Of a DNA stretch of 64,000 nt, positions 38,362-48,904 are shown piece after piece. Made by a program: the position numbers and the translations under genes. Under the pieces are notes generated by a model. That model ran no database searches. It was not told where the DNA came from and worked only from the letters and a program-made list of their open reading frames with translations. Source of the stretch: Stomorhina lunata (lineage: Eukaryota > Arthropoda > Insecta > Diptera > Rhiniidae); assembly GCA_933228675.1 (NCBI GenBank), contig OW121742.1:125775983-125839982 (forward strand), in the 5' to 3' direction. Each line of letters opens with the position of its first letter. The stretch's first letter is position 1.

Positions 38362-39670
38362 TTATGTCAATATCAAAATTAGTATTAGTATCAGTACTAG
38401 TTCCAGTATAAGTATTACTTTTTGTATCGAAAATAGTATGAGTATCATTATTAGTATCAGTATTAGCAGCAGTATTAGTATCGGTATTAGTATCAGTATT
38501 AGTATCAGTAGGAGTATTAGTATAAGTATCAGTATTAGTATCAGTACAAGTATCAGTATTAGTATCGGTACTAGTATTAGAATTAGTATCAGCATTAGTA
38601 TTAGTATCAGTATTTGAATAAGTATTAGTATCAGTATTAGTACCAGTATTAGTATCGGTATTAATATCAGTATTAGTATCAGTATTAGTAAATGTACTAG
38701 TATCAGTATTAGAGTTAGTATCAGTATTAGTATCTGTATTAGTATCAGTATTAACATCAGTATTTCAATCAATATTAGTATCAGTATTGGTATCAGTATT
38801 AGTATCAGTATTAGTATTAGTATCAGTATTGGTATCAGTATTTGAATCAGTATTAGTATCTTTATCAGTGTATGTATTATTATCTGTATTAGTATCAGTA
38901 TTAGTATCAGTATTTGAATCAATATTAGTATCAGTATTGGTATCAGTATTAGTGTCAGTATCAGTATTAGTATCAGCATTAGTATCAGTATTAGTATCAG
39001 TATTAGTATTTGAACCAGTATTAGTATTTTTATTAGTATCTGTATTAGTATTAGTATCAGTATTAGTATCAGTATTTGAATCAGTATTAGTATCTGTATT
39101 AGTATCAGTGTTAGTATCAGTATTTGAATCAATATTAGTATCAATACCAGTATTAGTATCAGTATTGGTATTAGTATCAGCATTAGTATCAGTATTAGTA
39201 GTAGTATTAGTATCAGTATTAGTATCAGTACTAGTATCAGTATTAGTATCAGTATTGGTATCAGTATTAGTATCAGTATTAGTATCAGTATTAGTGTCAG
39301 TATTAGTATCAGTATTAGTATCAGTATTGGTATTAGTATCAGTATCAGTACTAGTATCAGTATTAGTATCAATATTAGTATCAGTATTAGTATCAGTATT
39401 AGTATCAGTATTAGTATCAGTATTAGTATCAGCATTAGTATCAGTATTAGTAACAGTATTAGTATCAATTTTAGTATCAGTATTAGTATCAGTATTAGTA
39501 TCAGTATTAGTGTCAGTATAAGTATCAGTTTTAGTATCAGTATTAGTATCAGTATAAGTATCAGTTTTAGTATCAGTATTAGTATCAGTATTAGTATCAG
39601 TATTAGTATCAGTATTAGTATTAGTGTCAGTATTATTGTTAGTATGGGTATTAGTATTGGCATTAGTTAA
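38362..39670. repeat. AGTATTAGTATC array (6/12-bp unit)
   Basis: About 1.3 kb of AGTATC/AGTATT hexamers, mostly alternating. Longer variants include AGTATTTGAATCAGT and AGTATTGGTATC. Because the unit is a multiple of 3, frames on both strands stay open and translate as Ile-Leu, Asp-Thr-Asn or Ser-Val repeats. These are not considered genes. Confidence 0.96.
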
Positions 39671-41553
39671 CACAATCGATACTAATCGTTAATACAGGAT
39701 GACTCCATTAAACATCTTATCTGCACTTGCCATGCCCTGTCATACACAAGGAAAGTTACTGTGGGTCCTTATTTTTTTGGAGACCTGGATAAATTGTATA
39801 ATTTAGATATTGACCGACTTAAGAGCTTTCTATAGCAATGCATAGGGTTTAACGGAGGAAGACATTATTATGCTTTTTTCTAGTTTCCGTGGAAGCGCAA
39901 AGGGCTTCTGGTTACCAGATCGTAGTCTAGTCATTAGTAAAGTCACTAGACTCCGTTAGTCAGTAGCCAAGTCAGTTGTCAATCAAGAGTGATTGAAATA
40001 TATTGTTAACGTATGTATATCTATAGGTTAAGTATGTGTGTTTGTATAGCTAATGACAAACTGCGGGTGTATTAATCCTGTTTAAGTCCATGTTAAAGTA
40101 ACGGCTGCTTCGTCTATTGTTTTGTATTATTTTTCTTGATTTTATTGAATGTTTTTCATAGTAATTCGTTTTAGTTCTTACTCCCGTATTTTTATCAATA
40201 TTTATTATTGTTTTTATTATTATTGGCATCATGTGGATTATGCGTCATTTTTATTATTTCGTTAAAGATTTCATTCAGTCTCTTTTCATCATTATATTCT
40301 TGTTTTTTTTGTGTCCCGTGTGTATGAGTGTGTGTCTGTGTGTGTGTGTCAAATAAAATTTATGCCCGATTTTATGGCTGAAATTTTAGTTTTCGTTGCG
40401 TTACTTTCGTTTTCATTTTCGTTTCATTTTTATTTATGTTGCCATCATAATTTATTGTCATTTAGTTAACCAAAGAAACGTTTGTTGACAGCATGATGAA
40501 GTACAATTACTCCTACTATACGATTAGAGAAAATCAGGGTAACAGTTGCGTCTTCAACTCTGATATTTCAAAAGTAAGGACAATCAAGTATTTGGGATAT
40601 TTATGAGCTTTTTGAAATGTTAAGTTAAAGGTCAGTTTTTCTTTTATTTTCTGCGTTGGCATGGGAAATATTTTATTTATTTATTTATTTATTCCCATAT
40701 TTTAGAATAAATTTTGTTCGGTTAAAGCCTTAATATGTAGTAGTACCAGGGGTGGTATGAGTAATATTAATTCTTAATAAAAAAAGAACTTGATCAAAAA
40801 TAGCTTGTTAATTTAGTGTGTAGGGACAAAGCTTGTTTCCTTTGACATATTGTTGTTAAAATTTAGTTGGCTTTTAATATAACTTCTGTTAAATTTTTCT
40901 AAAACTTTTATCAGGTTCCGCCTAAAACATTTAAAAGGCGTTTACGTCCCTGATCCCAAAAACCTGGTGACATTCAAACAAATGTGAATGTTTTACGTTC
41001 GTCGGTTGGTTGTTTGGTTGGAATGGTTAATAATAGTATTCCGTAACTCATGTATGAATACTGAAATTTACTGGATTAGTAAATAAATTCATATTTGCCA
41101 AAAGGTAGAGGAATTATTTGAACAAGGCTGTGTGTATCCAAGTAAATTGTGTTTGTTGTGAAATTTTATTTCACAAAGAATTGAATGGCTGTGATTATAA
41201 ATGATTGATATGCTTGGATGGTTGTTGGTGATCTCCAGATGACAAGACTCAGAGACTGAAAGTCAGTTTTATACGCCCATAGGTTTGGAATATAAATGGA
41301 ATAAGGAATGGATTGAAGCAAATATTAACCAAAAGAGAACAGCATAATAGGGATGGGTTAGGTTAGACTTGGTATTTTAGTATTCCGACTCTCATAGACT
41401 TTTAAGTCCTTTGTCTTTCCACAGAAGCTAGTAGATAGTATATCACTGGCATTTCCAGTTAAATTATCTTCTATGCCTTTGTCCTGTCTTATCGTACATT
41501 ATTAGACTAACTCTGAGCTTGTTTCTTTGGAGGCCTGGAAAAGCGAATTTTTA
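39671..41553. other. unique sequence without a clear gene
   Basis: Contains (TG)n near 40317-40350 and a (TTTA)n run near 40672-40692. Short degenerate AGTCTAGTCATTAGT repeats occur near 39920-39990. No supported coding region. Confidence 0.5.
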
Positions 41554-41815
41554 CGCTATTTGAAGGTGACTTATCATTTGAGGATGATTATTTAGTTAAG
41601 GATAACTCATCAATTAAGGATGACTCAGTAGTACAAGATGGCACAGCAGTTTTAGATGACTCTGCAGTTCTAATTGACTTAATAGTTAGAGGTAACTCAG
41701 CACATTGGGATGACTTACATGTTTTGGATGACTCATCAATTCGAGATGACTCAGCATTTGATACTGTAATCAGACACCAATTTTTATCGAAAAATCATCG
41801 TGAACAAAAAAAAAT
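41554..41815 (+). repeat. TGACTCA array, copy 1
   Basis: Begins TTTTTACGC-ATTTGAAGGTGAC, then about nine GATGACTCA-type units (spacing about 18-24 bp), and ends CAATTTTTATCGAAAAATCAT. It is paralogous, block by block, to 44663-44920. Confidence 0.85.
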
Positions 41816-42023
41816 GTTAAATTTAGCATGTGCGGTTTTTTGCGGGTGGAGTCATCGGGCCATATTTCTTAGAGAAAGAAGAATTTCTTAGAGAAAGAAG
41901 AATAATGGTGAGCGGCTTAGGAATAATTTGGGCATTAACAACATGTGGTTTCAATAGGACCTAGAACGGAATCCGGATGAACACATTCAAAAACTGAATC
42001 GAGAATAGAAAGAGAATAAAGAA

Positions 42024-43263
42024 CAGGGCCCTATTTCACTAAGCTACAAGTCTACAATTACAAGTGTTTTTGCCAGTAAAATTGTGAACTTGTAAAAAAT
42101 TGTGTTTCATTAAAATACAATTACAAGTTTGTAGCTACAAGTGATTTTTACAATTCACAAGTTTACAATTCACAAGTTTACAAGTCATACTTCTACAAGT
42201 GGTTTTGTTTCACAAATCTAAATTTGTACTTGTACACTTGTAGAATTGTAGAAAAAAAGCCTAGGGTCGACTGAGACTCTCAAAAAAATTTTACAAGTTA
42301 CAAGTAAATGATAAATTGAATTCAAATTTGGTTTTTAATCATCTTTCAATAAAATTTAGTTAAAATTAATACAAAATCAAATCAATATTAATGACCATTT
42401 ACTTATTATGTTTGATTACATGGTTTACATGGGGGTCCAGCCAGATGGACGGACGGACTGACATCGACTCAGGAATGAATTCTAAGTCCATTGGAGTACT
42501 ATGCGTTACATACATCAGCCCAAACTTATAATACGCTTTCCACCGTGAAAATATAATCATGTATGCAGAACAAGGGAAATCAATGATGTCCTTGACTCAA
42601 TGATACCTCAAAAAGCATATCTTCCATTTTCTTTATCATTTTCTCAAATGTGGATAATAGTGTAGTCAATAAAATATGAAAACCAAAAAAAAGAGCCCAT
42701 GGTGGATCGGAAAAGAAAAAACTTCTTCTAAAATATTTCAGTACAAACTTTGAATTTGAATACAAGATTAAATTTTTTAATTAAAGGACATAAAACTACA
42801 GGACATATGCTAAAACATGAGTCTAGTAATAAAAATCTGATGACCGTATCAAAAGTTATATGCATATAAAGTGGGTATATTTCGGAAAAAATCTTGAAAA
42901 AACGAACTTTGAACCGCCATAAAATCTGAACCAAAACGAAATTAAAAATTTTTAAGAAGTGTAAAAATTGCCTAGGCTAGGAGAATGTATAAATTTCATG
43001 AAAATCGTAGATGGTGTGGTTCAGTACGAGTTCAAAAATGTTTTTTTGACTCCATATATTTATCAAAATATTTTATTATATTATAATTATAGAAATTGTA
43101 ATTTTAGAAATTGTAATTGTAGAAATTGTAGTTTACAAGTCAAAAAAGCTACAATTGTTGTGTAAATTTTAATGAAACACAATTGAACAGCACTTGTAAG
43201 AATTAGACTTGTAATTGTAACTTGTAAACTTGTAGAATTGTAGTTTAGTGAAATAGGGCCCTG
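42024..43263. mobile_element. 1.24-kb element with long inverted ends and ACAAGT subterminal repeats
   Basis: The left end reads CAGGGCCCTATTTCACTAAG and the right end read inward is CAGGGCCCTATTTCACTAAA. Both are followed by 100-200 bp dense in CTACAAGT, TTACAAGT and CTACAATT. The middle (about 42330-43060) has no transposase. Part of it (42415-42560) is an inverted copy of the GTCY repeat at 26620-26835, so one element is nested in the other. CAGGG ends suggest hAT-like transposition, but flanking 8-bp duplications are not evident (ATAAAGAA versus ATTTATGA). Confidence 0.82.
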
Positions 43264-43480
43264 ATTTATGAACATAATGAGGAATCAAGAACAGAATCAT
43301 GAACTGAATCATGAATAGATTAATGTACAGAATAAAAACAGAATGAAGACTGAAATCAAAAAGACCATCTAGAACAGAATTACTTATAACTAAATCAAGA
43401 TCCAAATCAAGAATAGGATCAATAACAGAATCAAAAACTGGATCATGAACATAATCAAAGACATAATCTAGAAATGACTA
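43264..43480. repeat. degenerate GAATCAAGAACA array
   Basis: Units such as GAATCAAGAACA, GAATCATGAACT and GAATCAATAACA. Similar units (GAATCGAGAATAGA) lie just left of the element at 42024, so that element probably inserted into this array. Confidence 0.75.
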
Positions 43481-44662
43481 TGTATACTAGTATTTTTCTT
43501 AGACTCTTATCCAACCTAACTCAACTCCGCCCTCTTCATCCGCAGTCTTTTACTTTATTATTTTCGTCTTGATGTTAGTAAATAATAACATGTGTGTATA
43601 ACATTTAATTTAGGAGTTTATGAAATTTTATAGGTGTTTTTCCTTCCGCCTCTTAAAAAAAGAAATAAAGAAAACCCCAATTTATTATAACGTGTATTTT
43701 CACTTGATTTGGATCACGTTAATGTTCCTGCCGCTTTACGTCAATTGTCCTCTAATAAATGAAAGCCGTAAAGGTAGACGCAAAATTCATGTTGTTAGTC
43801 AAGTGGAATAATTCATTCATTCATTCATTTTAGACGTTCATTCACTTAAGGCTAATTCATGAATATAAAACCCATGAATACATCGACAAATTTTCTTTTT
43901 TTTTTGAACAAAACGGACTAAATTTTTCACAGCAAATTAAACCAAAGACTAACTAAAACTTTAGCTTTTGGATTAATGACTTTACATCTGGAAACGAACT
44001 AAAATGAAATGACATTTAGTCGAATTTCAAATAAAGAGTGAGGAAGAAAAAAGAAAAAGGTGGAAATGATAAAAACGCTCACATTTAGGTTTAATTTACA
44101 GGAAAAAGGTGAAAAGAACATTTAATTTTATTTTGTAATATTAAGATTTGTTTTGAGCTGGATAATTTATTCATAAAATACCTTTTTCCCAAGGGGAAAT
44201 TTAGAGAAATATTACAAGCGTTACAATCATGTTAAATATTTACAACAAAAGATAATAACAATAATGATTACAACAATACACGGGGTAATATCAGCCATAA
44301 ATTAGAATTACCAATCTCTGACTTTTATGGCTGACCATAAAACTTTAAATATATTGCACTTTTAACGGCTTATCTTCTTCAATTTGTACTTGTTTTTTGT
44401 TTGTTTTGCTGAAACAAAGAAAAGCTTCAAGGATGGTGAAGGATTTTAAAACTCAGCAGGATGTTGGAAAGAAAAACAAGGATATAACAAAATAAAGGGT
44501 TTTCCACGAAGGACTTTCAAACTTTGACAGTTCTGTCAAACTAGTAGCCTTTTCTCCAATCTGACCTGAAAAATCATCATGGAAGAATATAGCTTTTAAC
44601 AACACGTGCATATAATACAATTTTCTTAGATCTTAACTAACCTCATTCATTGATAAAATTCA
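43481..44662. other. AT-rich sequence without a clear gene
   Basis: A (CATT)n run lies at 43811-43830. The plus-strand frame at 43620-43811 has no recognised domain. Nothing else was seen. Confidence 0.5.
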
Positions 44663-44920
44663 GCGATTTTTACGCCATTTGAAGGTGACTTATAATTTGA
44701 GGATCGGTTTAGGATAACTCATCTATTAAGGATGACTCAGCAGTTCAAGATGACTCCGCAGTTTAAAATGACTTAAGAGTTAGAGATGATTCAGCAGATC
44801 GAAATGACTCAGCAGTTTTGGATGACTCATCAATTCCAGATGACTCAGCATTTCATACTTTAATCAGATACTAATTTTTATCGAAAAATTATCTGGATAT
44901 CAATAAAAGTGTTAAATTTT
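44663..44920 (+). repeat. TGACTCA array, copy 2
   Basis: Same order as copy 1: TTTTTACGCCATTTGAAGGT, AACTCATCTATTAAGGATGA, GATGACTCAGCAGTTC units, GATGACTCATCAATTC, GACTCAGCATTTCATAC and TTTTTATCGAAAAATTATC. The two copies are about 3.1 kb apart in direct orientation. Confidence 0.85.
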
Positions 44921-44992
44921 GGACGATACTAATCAACATGATATCTTACCCGAAAATTCACTGTTTGTGTGGTTTTCTTAAAGAAAGAAATT

Positions 44993-45029
44993 GGTTAGGC
45001 TATCCCTGATAACCCGGGATAGCCTAACC
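44993..45029. repeat. perfect 14-bp hairpin beside array 2
   Basis: GGTTAGGCTATCCC (44993-45006), a 9-base loop, then the exact inverse GGGATAGCCTAACC (45016-45029). It lies about 30 bp left of the CTATAG array. Confidence 0.85.
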
Positions 45030-45057
45030 TACCACAAAGAGAACAGAACAAAAAAAT

Positions 45058-46310
45058 TCGAAAATCGAGAAATTTTTTATCGATAATTTTTGTATAGAAA
45101 AATTTTATCGAAAATTTTTCCATAAAAAATTTTTGTATCGAAAATTTTTCTATAGAAAAATTTTTTTATCGAAAATTTTTCTATAGAAAAATTTTTTTAT
45201 CGAAAATTTTTCTATAGAAAATTTTTCTATAGAAAAATTTTTTTATAGAAAATTTTTCTATAGAAAAATTTTTTTTATTGAAAATTTTTCTATAGAAAAA
45301 TTTTTTTATCGAAAATTTTTCTATAGAAAAATTTTTTTATCGAAAATTTTTCTATAGAAAAATTTTTTTATCGAAAATTTTTCTATAGAAAAATTTTTTT
45401 ATCGAAAATTTTTCTATAGAAAAATTTTTTTATCGAAAATTTTTCTATAGAAAAATTTTTTTATCGAAAATTTTTCTATAGAAAAATTTTTTTATCGAAA
45501 ATTTTTCTATAGAAAAATTTTTTTATCGAAAATTTTTCTATAGAAAAATTTTTTTATCGAAAATTTTTCTATAGAAAAATTTTTTTATCGAAAATTTTTC
45601 TATAGAAAAATTTTTTTATCGAAAATTTTTCTATAGAAAAATTTTTTTATCGAAAATTTTTCTATAGAAAAATTTTTTTATCGAAAATTTTTCTATAGAA
45701 AAATTTTTTTATCGAAAATTTTTCTATAGAAAAATTTTTTTATCGAAAATTTTTCTATAGAAAAATTTTTTTATCGAAAATTTTTCTATAGAAAAATTTT
45801 TTTATCGAAAATTTTTCTATAGAAAAATTTTTTTATCGAAAATTTTTCTATAGAAAAATTTTTTTATCGAAAATTTTTCTATAGAAAAATTTTTTTATCG
45901 AAAATTTTTCTATAGAAAAATTTTTTTATCGAAAATTTTTCTATAGAAAAATTTTTTTATCGAAAATTTTTCTATAGAAAAATTTTTTTATCGAAAATTT
46001 TTCTATAGAAAAATTTTTTTATCGAAAATTTTTCTATAGAAAAATTTTTTTATCGAAAATTTTTCTATAGAAAAATTTTTTTATCGAAAATTTTTCTATA
46101 GAAAAATTTTTTTATCGAAAATTTTTCTATAGAAAAATTTTCTTATCGAAAATTTTTCTATAGAAAAATTTTTTTATCGGAAATTTTTCTATAAAAACAT
46201 TTTTTTATCGAAAATTTTTCTTTAAAAAAATTTTTTATCGAAAATTTTTCTATAGAAAAATTTTTTTATCAAAAAATTTTCAAGAGAAAAATATTTTTAT
46301 TAAAATTTGT
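45058..46310 (+). repeat. CTATAG-palindrome array 2, homogeneous 31-bp unit
   Basis: From about 45290 to 46170 there are about 28 almost identical 31-bp units. The unit is TTTTTCTATAGAAAAA (a perfect 16-bp palindrome) joined to TTTTTTATCGAAA. Edges (45058-45285, 46170-46310) are more diverged, the pattern expected from unequal exchange in the centre. The spacer here reads ATCG, unlike the ATCA of arrays 3 and 5. Confidence 0.96.
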
Positions 46311-46385
46311 CCAACTGATGCTGATATTTACGATCATTAATGGTATCGGCTGCCTACGCCTGCTTAAGGCGTTTCACAAACCAAA
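46311..46385 (+). repeat. short shared tail after array 2
   Basis: TGATATTTACGA, GGTATCGGCTGCCTACGCCT and CTTAAGGCG match, in order and with deletions, the tail after array 3 (about 51015-51085). Confidence 0.65.
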
Positions 46386-46392
46386 GCGGTTC

Positions 46393-46620
46393 TTAAATTG
46401 ATTTATGAGCAAGTTCAAGACAACTCGGCAGTTTAGGGCGACTCAGCAGTTCGAAATGACTCATGAGTGAGAGGTAACGTAGCATTTTGAGATGACTCAT
46501 CAGTTCAAAATGAATTGGCGGTTCAGGATTACTTAGTCGTTTAGGATTACTCAGTCGTTTAAGATTACTCAGTAGTTCAAGATGTCTCAACAGTTCTTCG
46601 ATTTGATCTGTTCTTCAATT
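46393..46620 (+). repeat. TGACTCA array, copy 3
   Basis: Units of the form ACTCAGCAGTTCGAAATGAC and ACTCAGTCGTTTAGGATT. The minus-strand open frame here (Leu/Ser/Asn-Pro peptide) is repeat translation. Confidence 0.8.
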
Positions 46621-46849
46621 TGACTTACTTTTGAATTGTTTAACATGTTGTTTTTATAGGACCGACGCACATACCACACAGCTTATGCTACAAAGAATAT
46701 TCCAAATAAACGTATATGGTCTTAGTGATTTAAACTGATAAATTAGATCGTGCCATTTGATCTTATTACGTATGCGAATAAGCTATAAACCATACAGGTC
46801 TTAAATGTTACACAATTTATGTCATTTGTTTAACCTTGATTTATATACA
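46621..46849. other. unique spacer
   Basis: Short non-repetitive stretch between two TGACTCA arrays. Nothing recognised. Confidence 0.5.
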
Positions 46850-47035
46850 AGTTTGAGATAACTTAGGATGCAATTCAGCAATTCGAGATGACTCAGTAGT
46901 TAGAAATGACTCATTAGTTTGGGATAACTCAACAGCTTAGGATGACTCGGCAGTTCCAAATGATTTGGCAGTTCAAGATTATTAAATCGTTTAGGATTAC
47001 TCGGATAGTTTAAGATGACTCAGCAGTTCTTGTTT
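46850..47035 (+). repeat. TGACTCA array, copy 4
   Basis: GAGATGACTCAGTAGTTAGA, AACTCAACAGCTTAGGATGA and GATGACTCAGCAGTTC units, about 19-22 bp apart. Confidence 0.8.
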
Positions 47036-48904
47036 CTCTTTGAATCTGTTCCTGAAAGTGATTCCATCATTCTTTATTCTGTTCTTGAATCTCTTAGTGG
47101 TTCTGTCCTTAATTTTTTTTCTGTTTTAAATTTCATCCTTGTTTCACTTCCTGCTTTTATAAACTTATTAAATCTCCTTAAATTATTGCAAAATTATCTA
47201 ATTAAACATTCAGATAATTGCATAATTGCTATGACCTTAATGTCACGCAACACTGACAATGTCGTCGATGACTGTGGGTTATACCCATTTAATACCTGCA
47301 AATTTTGTATTTATAATAGTTATATAAATATATAGTACCAATTGTAGTCATACGAGAGTAATAAACGCCTTCCCTGTTCCATGTATGCGATAGTATAATT
47401 TGCAATATAAATTACATGCCATTATATTAGACGAACGAACATAAACAAACCGTTGAAGCATTAAACCATAAAACCATCATTCAATATTGTGAACCAACCC
47501 ATACGCACGCACAGACATGTGACATACAGACGCATAAACATCCACTCCAACACTCAGCCACACTTAAAGGACATGAACAATAGTATAGGTATCATACATA
47601 CATAAGTTAGTTGATAGGGTTCTATAGGCAGGGATGGAAAGTTAGGGTTTTCAATATAGAATTTTAAAATATTGCATTATTAAAAAATTATACAAAAATG
47701 TTTAGGTTTTTAAAAGATTCTTAAAAATCAACACAAATTTGTTTCCAAAACTTAAAGTATTTCATATCCATCCCTGCTGGAATGCATTAGTTTATAGAAA
47801 CTTAAAAGAGAGTTCACATCTGAGTGTTTAGTGTTGCATTAAGTAGTTCTAAAAGCAGGAAAAAACTTCAAATGATATTTATGCGAGAATGCATAAATAT
47901 TGTATGTACGTGTGCAAATGTGTGATTGAGTTAGTGCTGAGAGCTATTCATGTGTTGAGGTCTTCACTTGAATAATTTTCTACAAATACAAACACACACA
48001 AATACACAGATGAGGGAAAGCTTTCACATTAACAAATAATAAACACAATTTGCATACATACATATACAGAAAATCTGTCAAGTTTGAAATTAAAAACATC
48101 AATATCATTTATTAGACACTACAAATAACACAAATTAGATTTGAAACATGAATTGACAATAATGGATTATAATTGTCAAAATTTATTTCAGTTTTGAACA
48201 CAAAAAAAAAAAGAAAAGCGATGTTTATATTTTCTATAATAATTAATTGATGATTTCATTAAACAAAACTGCGTTAAGATTTTCTTTTATTATTGTTCAT
48301 GTGTTCATTTTAATGGAAAATTCTATGACAATATTTCATTTAATATTTCCTTTAATCCGCTGTTTACTTACTTCCATTCCATGTTTATCTTGATGATATT
48401 GAGGATTTTGAATATTTTACGAGGTTAAAGAGCTGGATGTAATTTATAATGAATGACATGTACGTACGACTATTGCTTAATACAGGAGACATGGTATAGT
48501 AGGATTTGGTTCAATGGTAAGAGTGTTTGATTGAGGGATTACAATGTAATAAAGCGTAAATTTCAGGATTGATTTAAAAGGACTGGAAAATGGGATCAGA
48601 ACTAGACTAAAAGCCTCTAGACTCTATAATATAAAAATATTGCCCTTCCATACATTGATTTGCCATATGGTCGTTTTGAAAACTCCATAAAAGAAAGTAT
48701 ACCGCTTTTACTCTAATTTGGAAACAACTAATGTGGACGATTATAAAATTAAAGAAAGCTAAGGTACACACACGTGCTCATGGGAGGGTCTTAATACGGC
48801 CCTCCAATGAGTATTTTTTCAATGTGTAGTTCCGATGTTTTAAAAAGATAAAGTTGTGAATTCCACTTTTTTTAATATTTGTATAAAAATTTTTTTCTGT
48901 GTAC
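47036..48904. other. mostly unique sequence without a clear gene
   Basis: AT-rich. GGTTCAATGGTAAGAGTG near 48508 resembles a tRNA D-arm/A box but lacks a matching B box. No gene is supported; the frame at 47015-47335 begins inside the TGACTCA array and shows no domain. Confidence 0.5.

Noticed and set aside
38357..39673. Long Ile/Leu, Asp/Thr/Asn and Ser/Val ORFs over the AGTATC array
   Set aside because: A hexamer repeat keeps frames open on both strands; peptides are low complexity and unsupported.
45058..46310. CRISPR-like array
   Set aside because: Units are contiguous with no unique spacers, the unit is AT-only palindrome sequence, and the context is eukaryotic with no cas genes.
48500..48580. 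tRNA gene near GGTTCAATGGTAAGAGTG
   Set aside because: A D-arm-like segment is present but no anticodon stem, T-arm or acceptor pairing can be formed.
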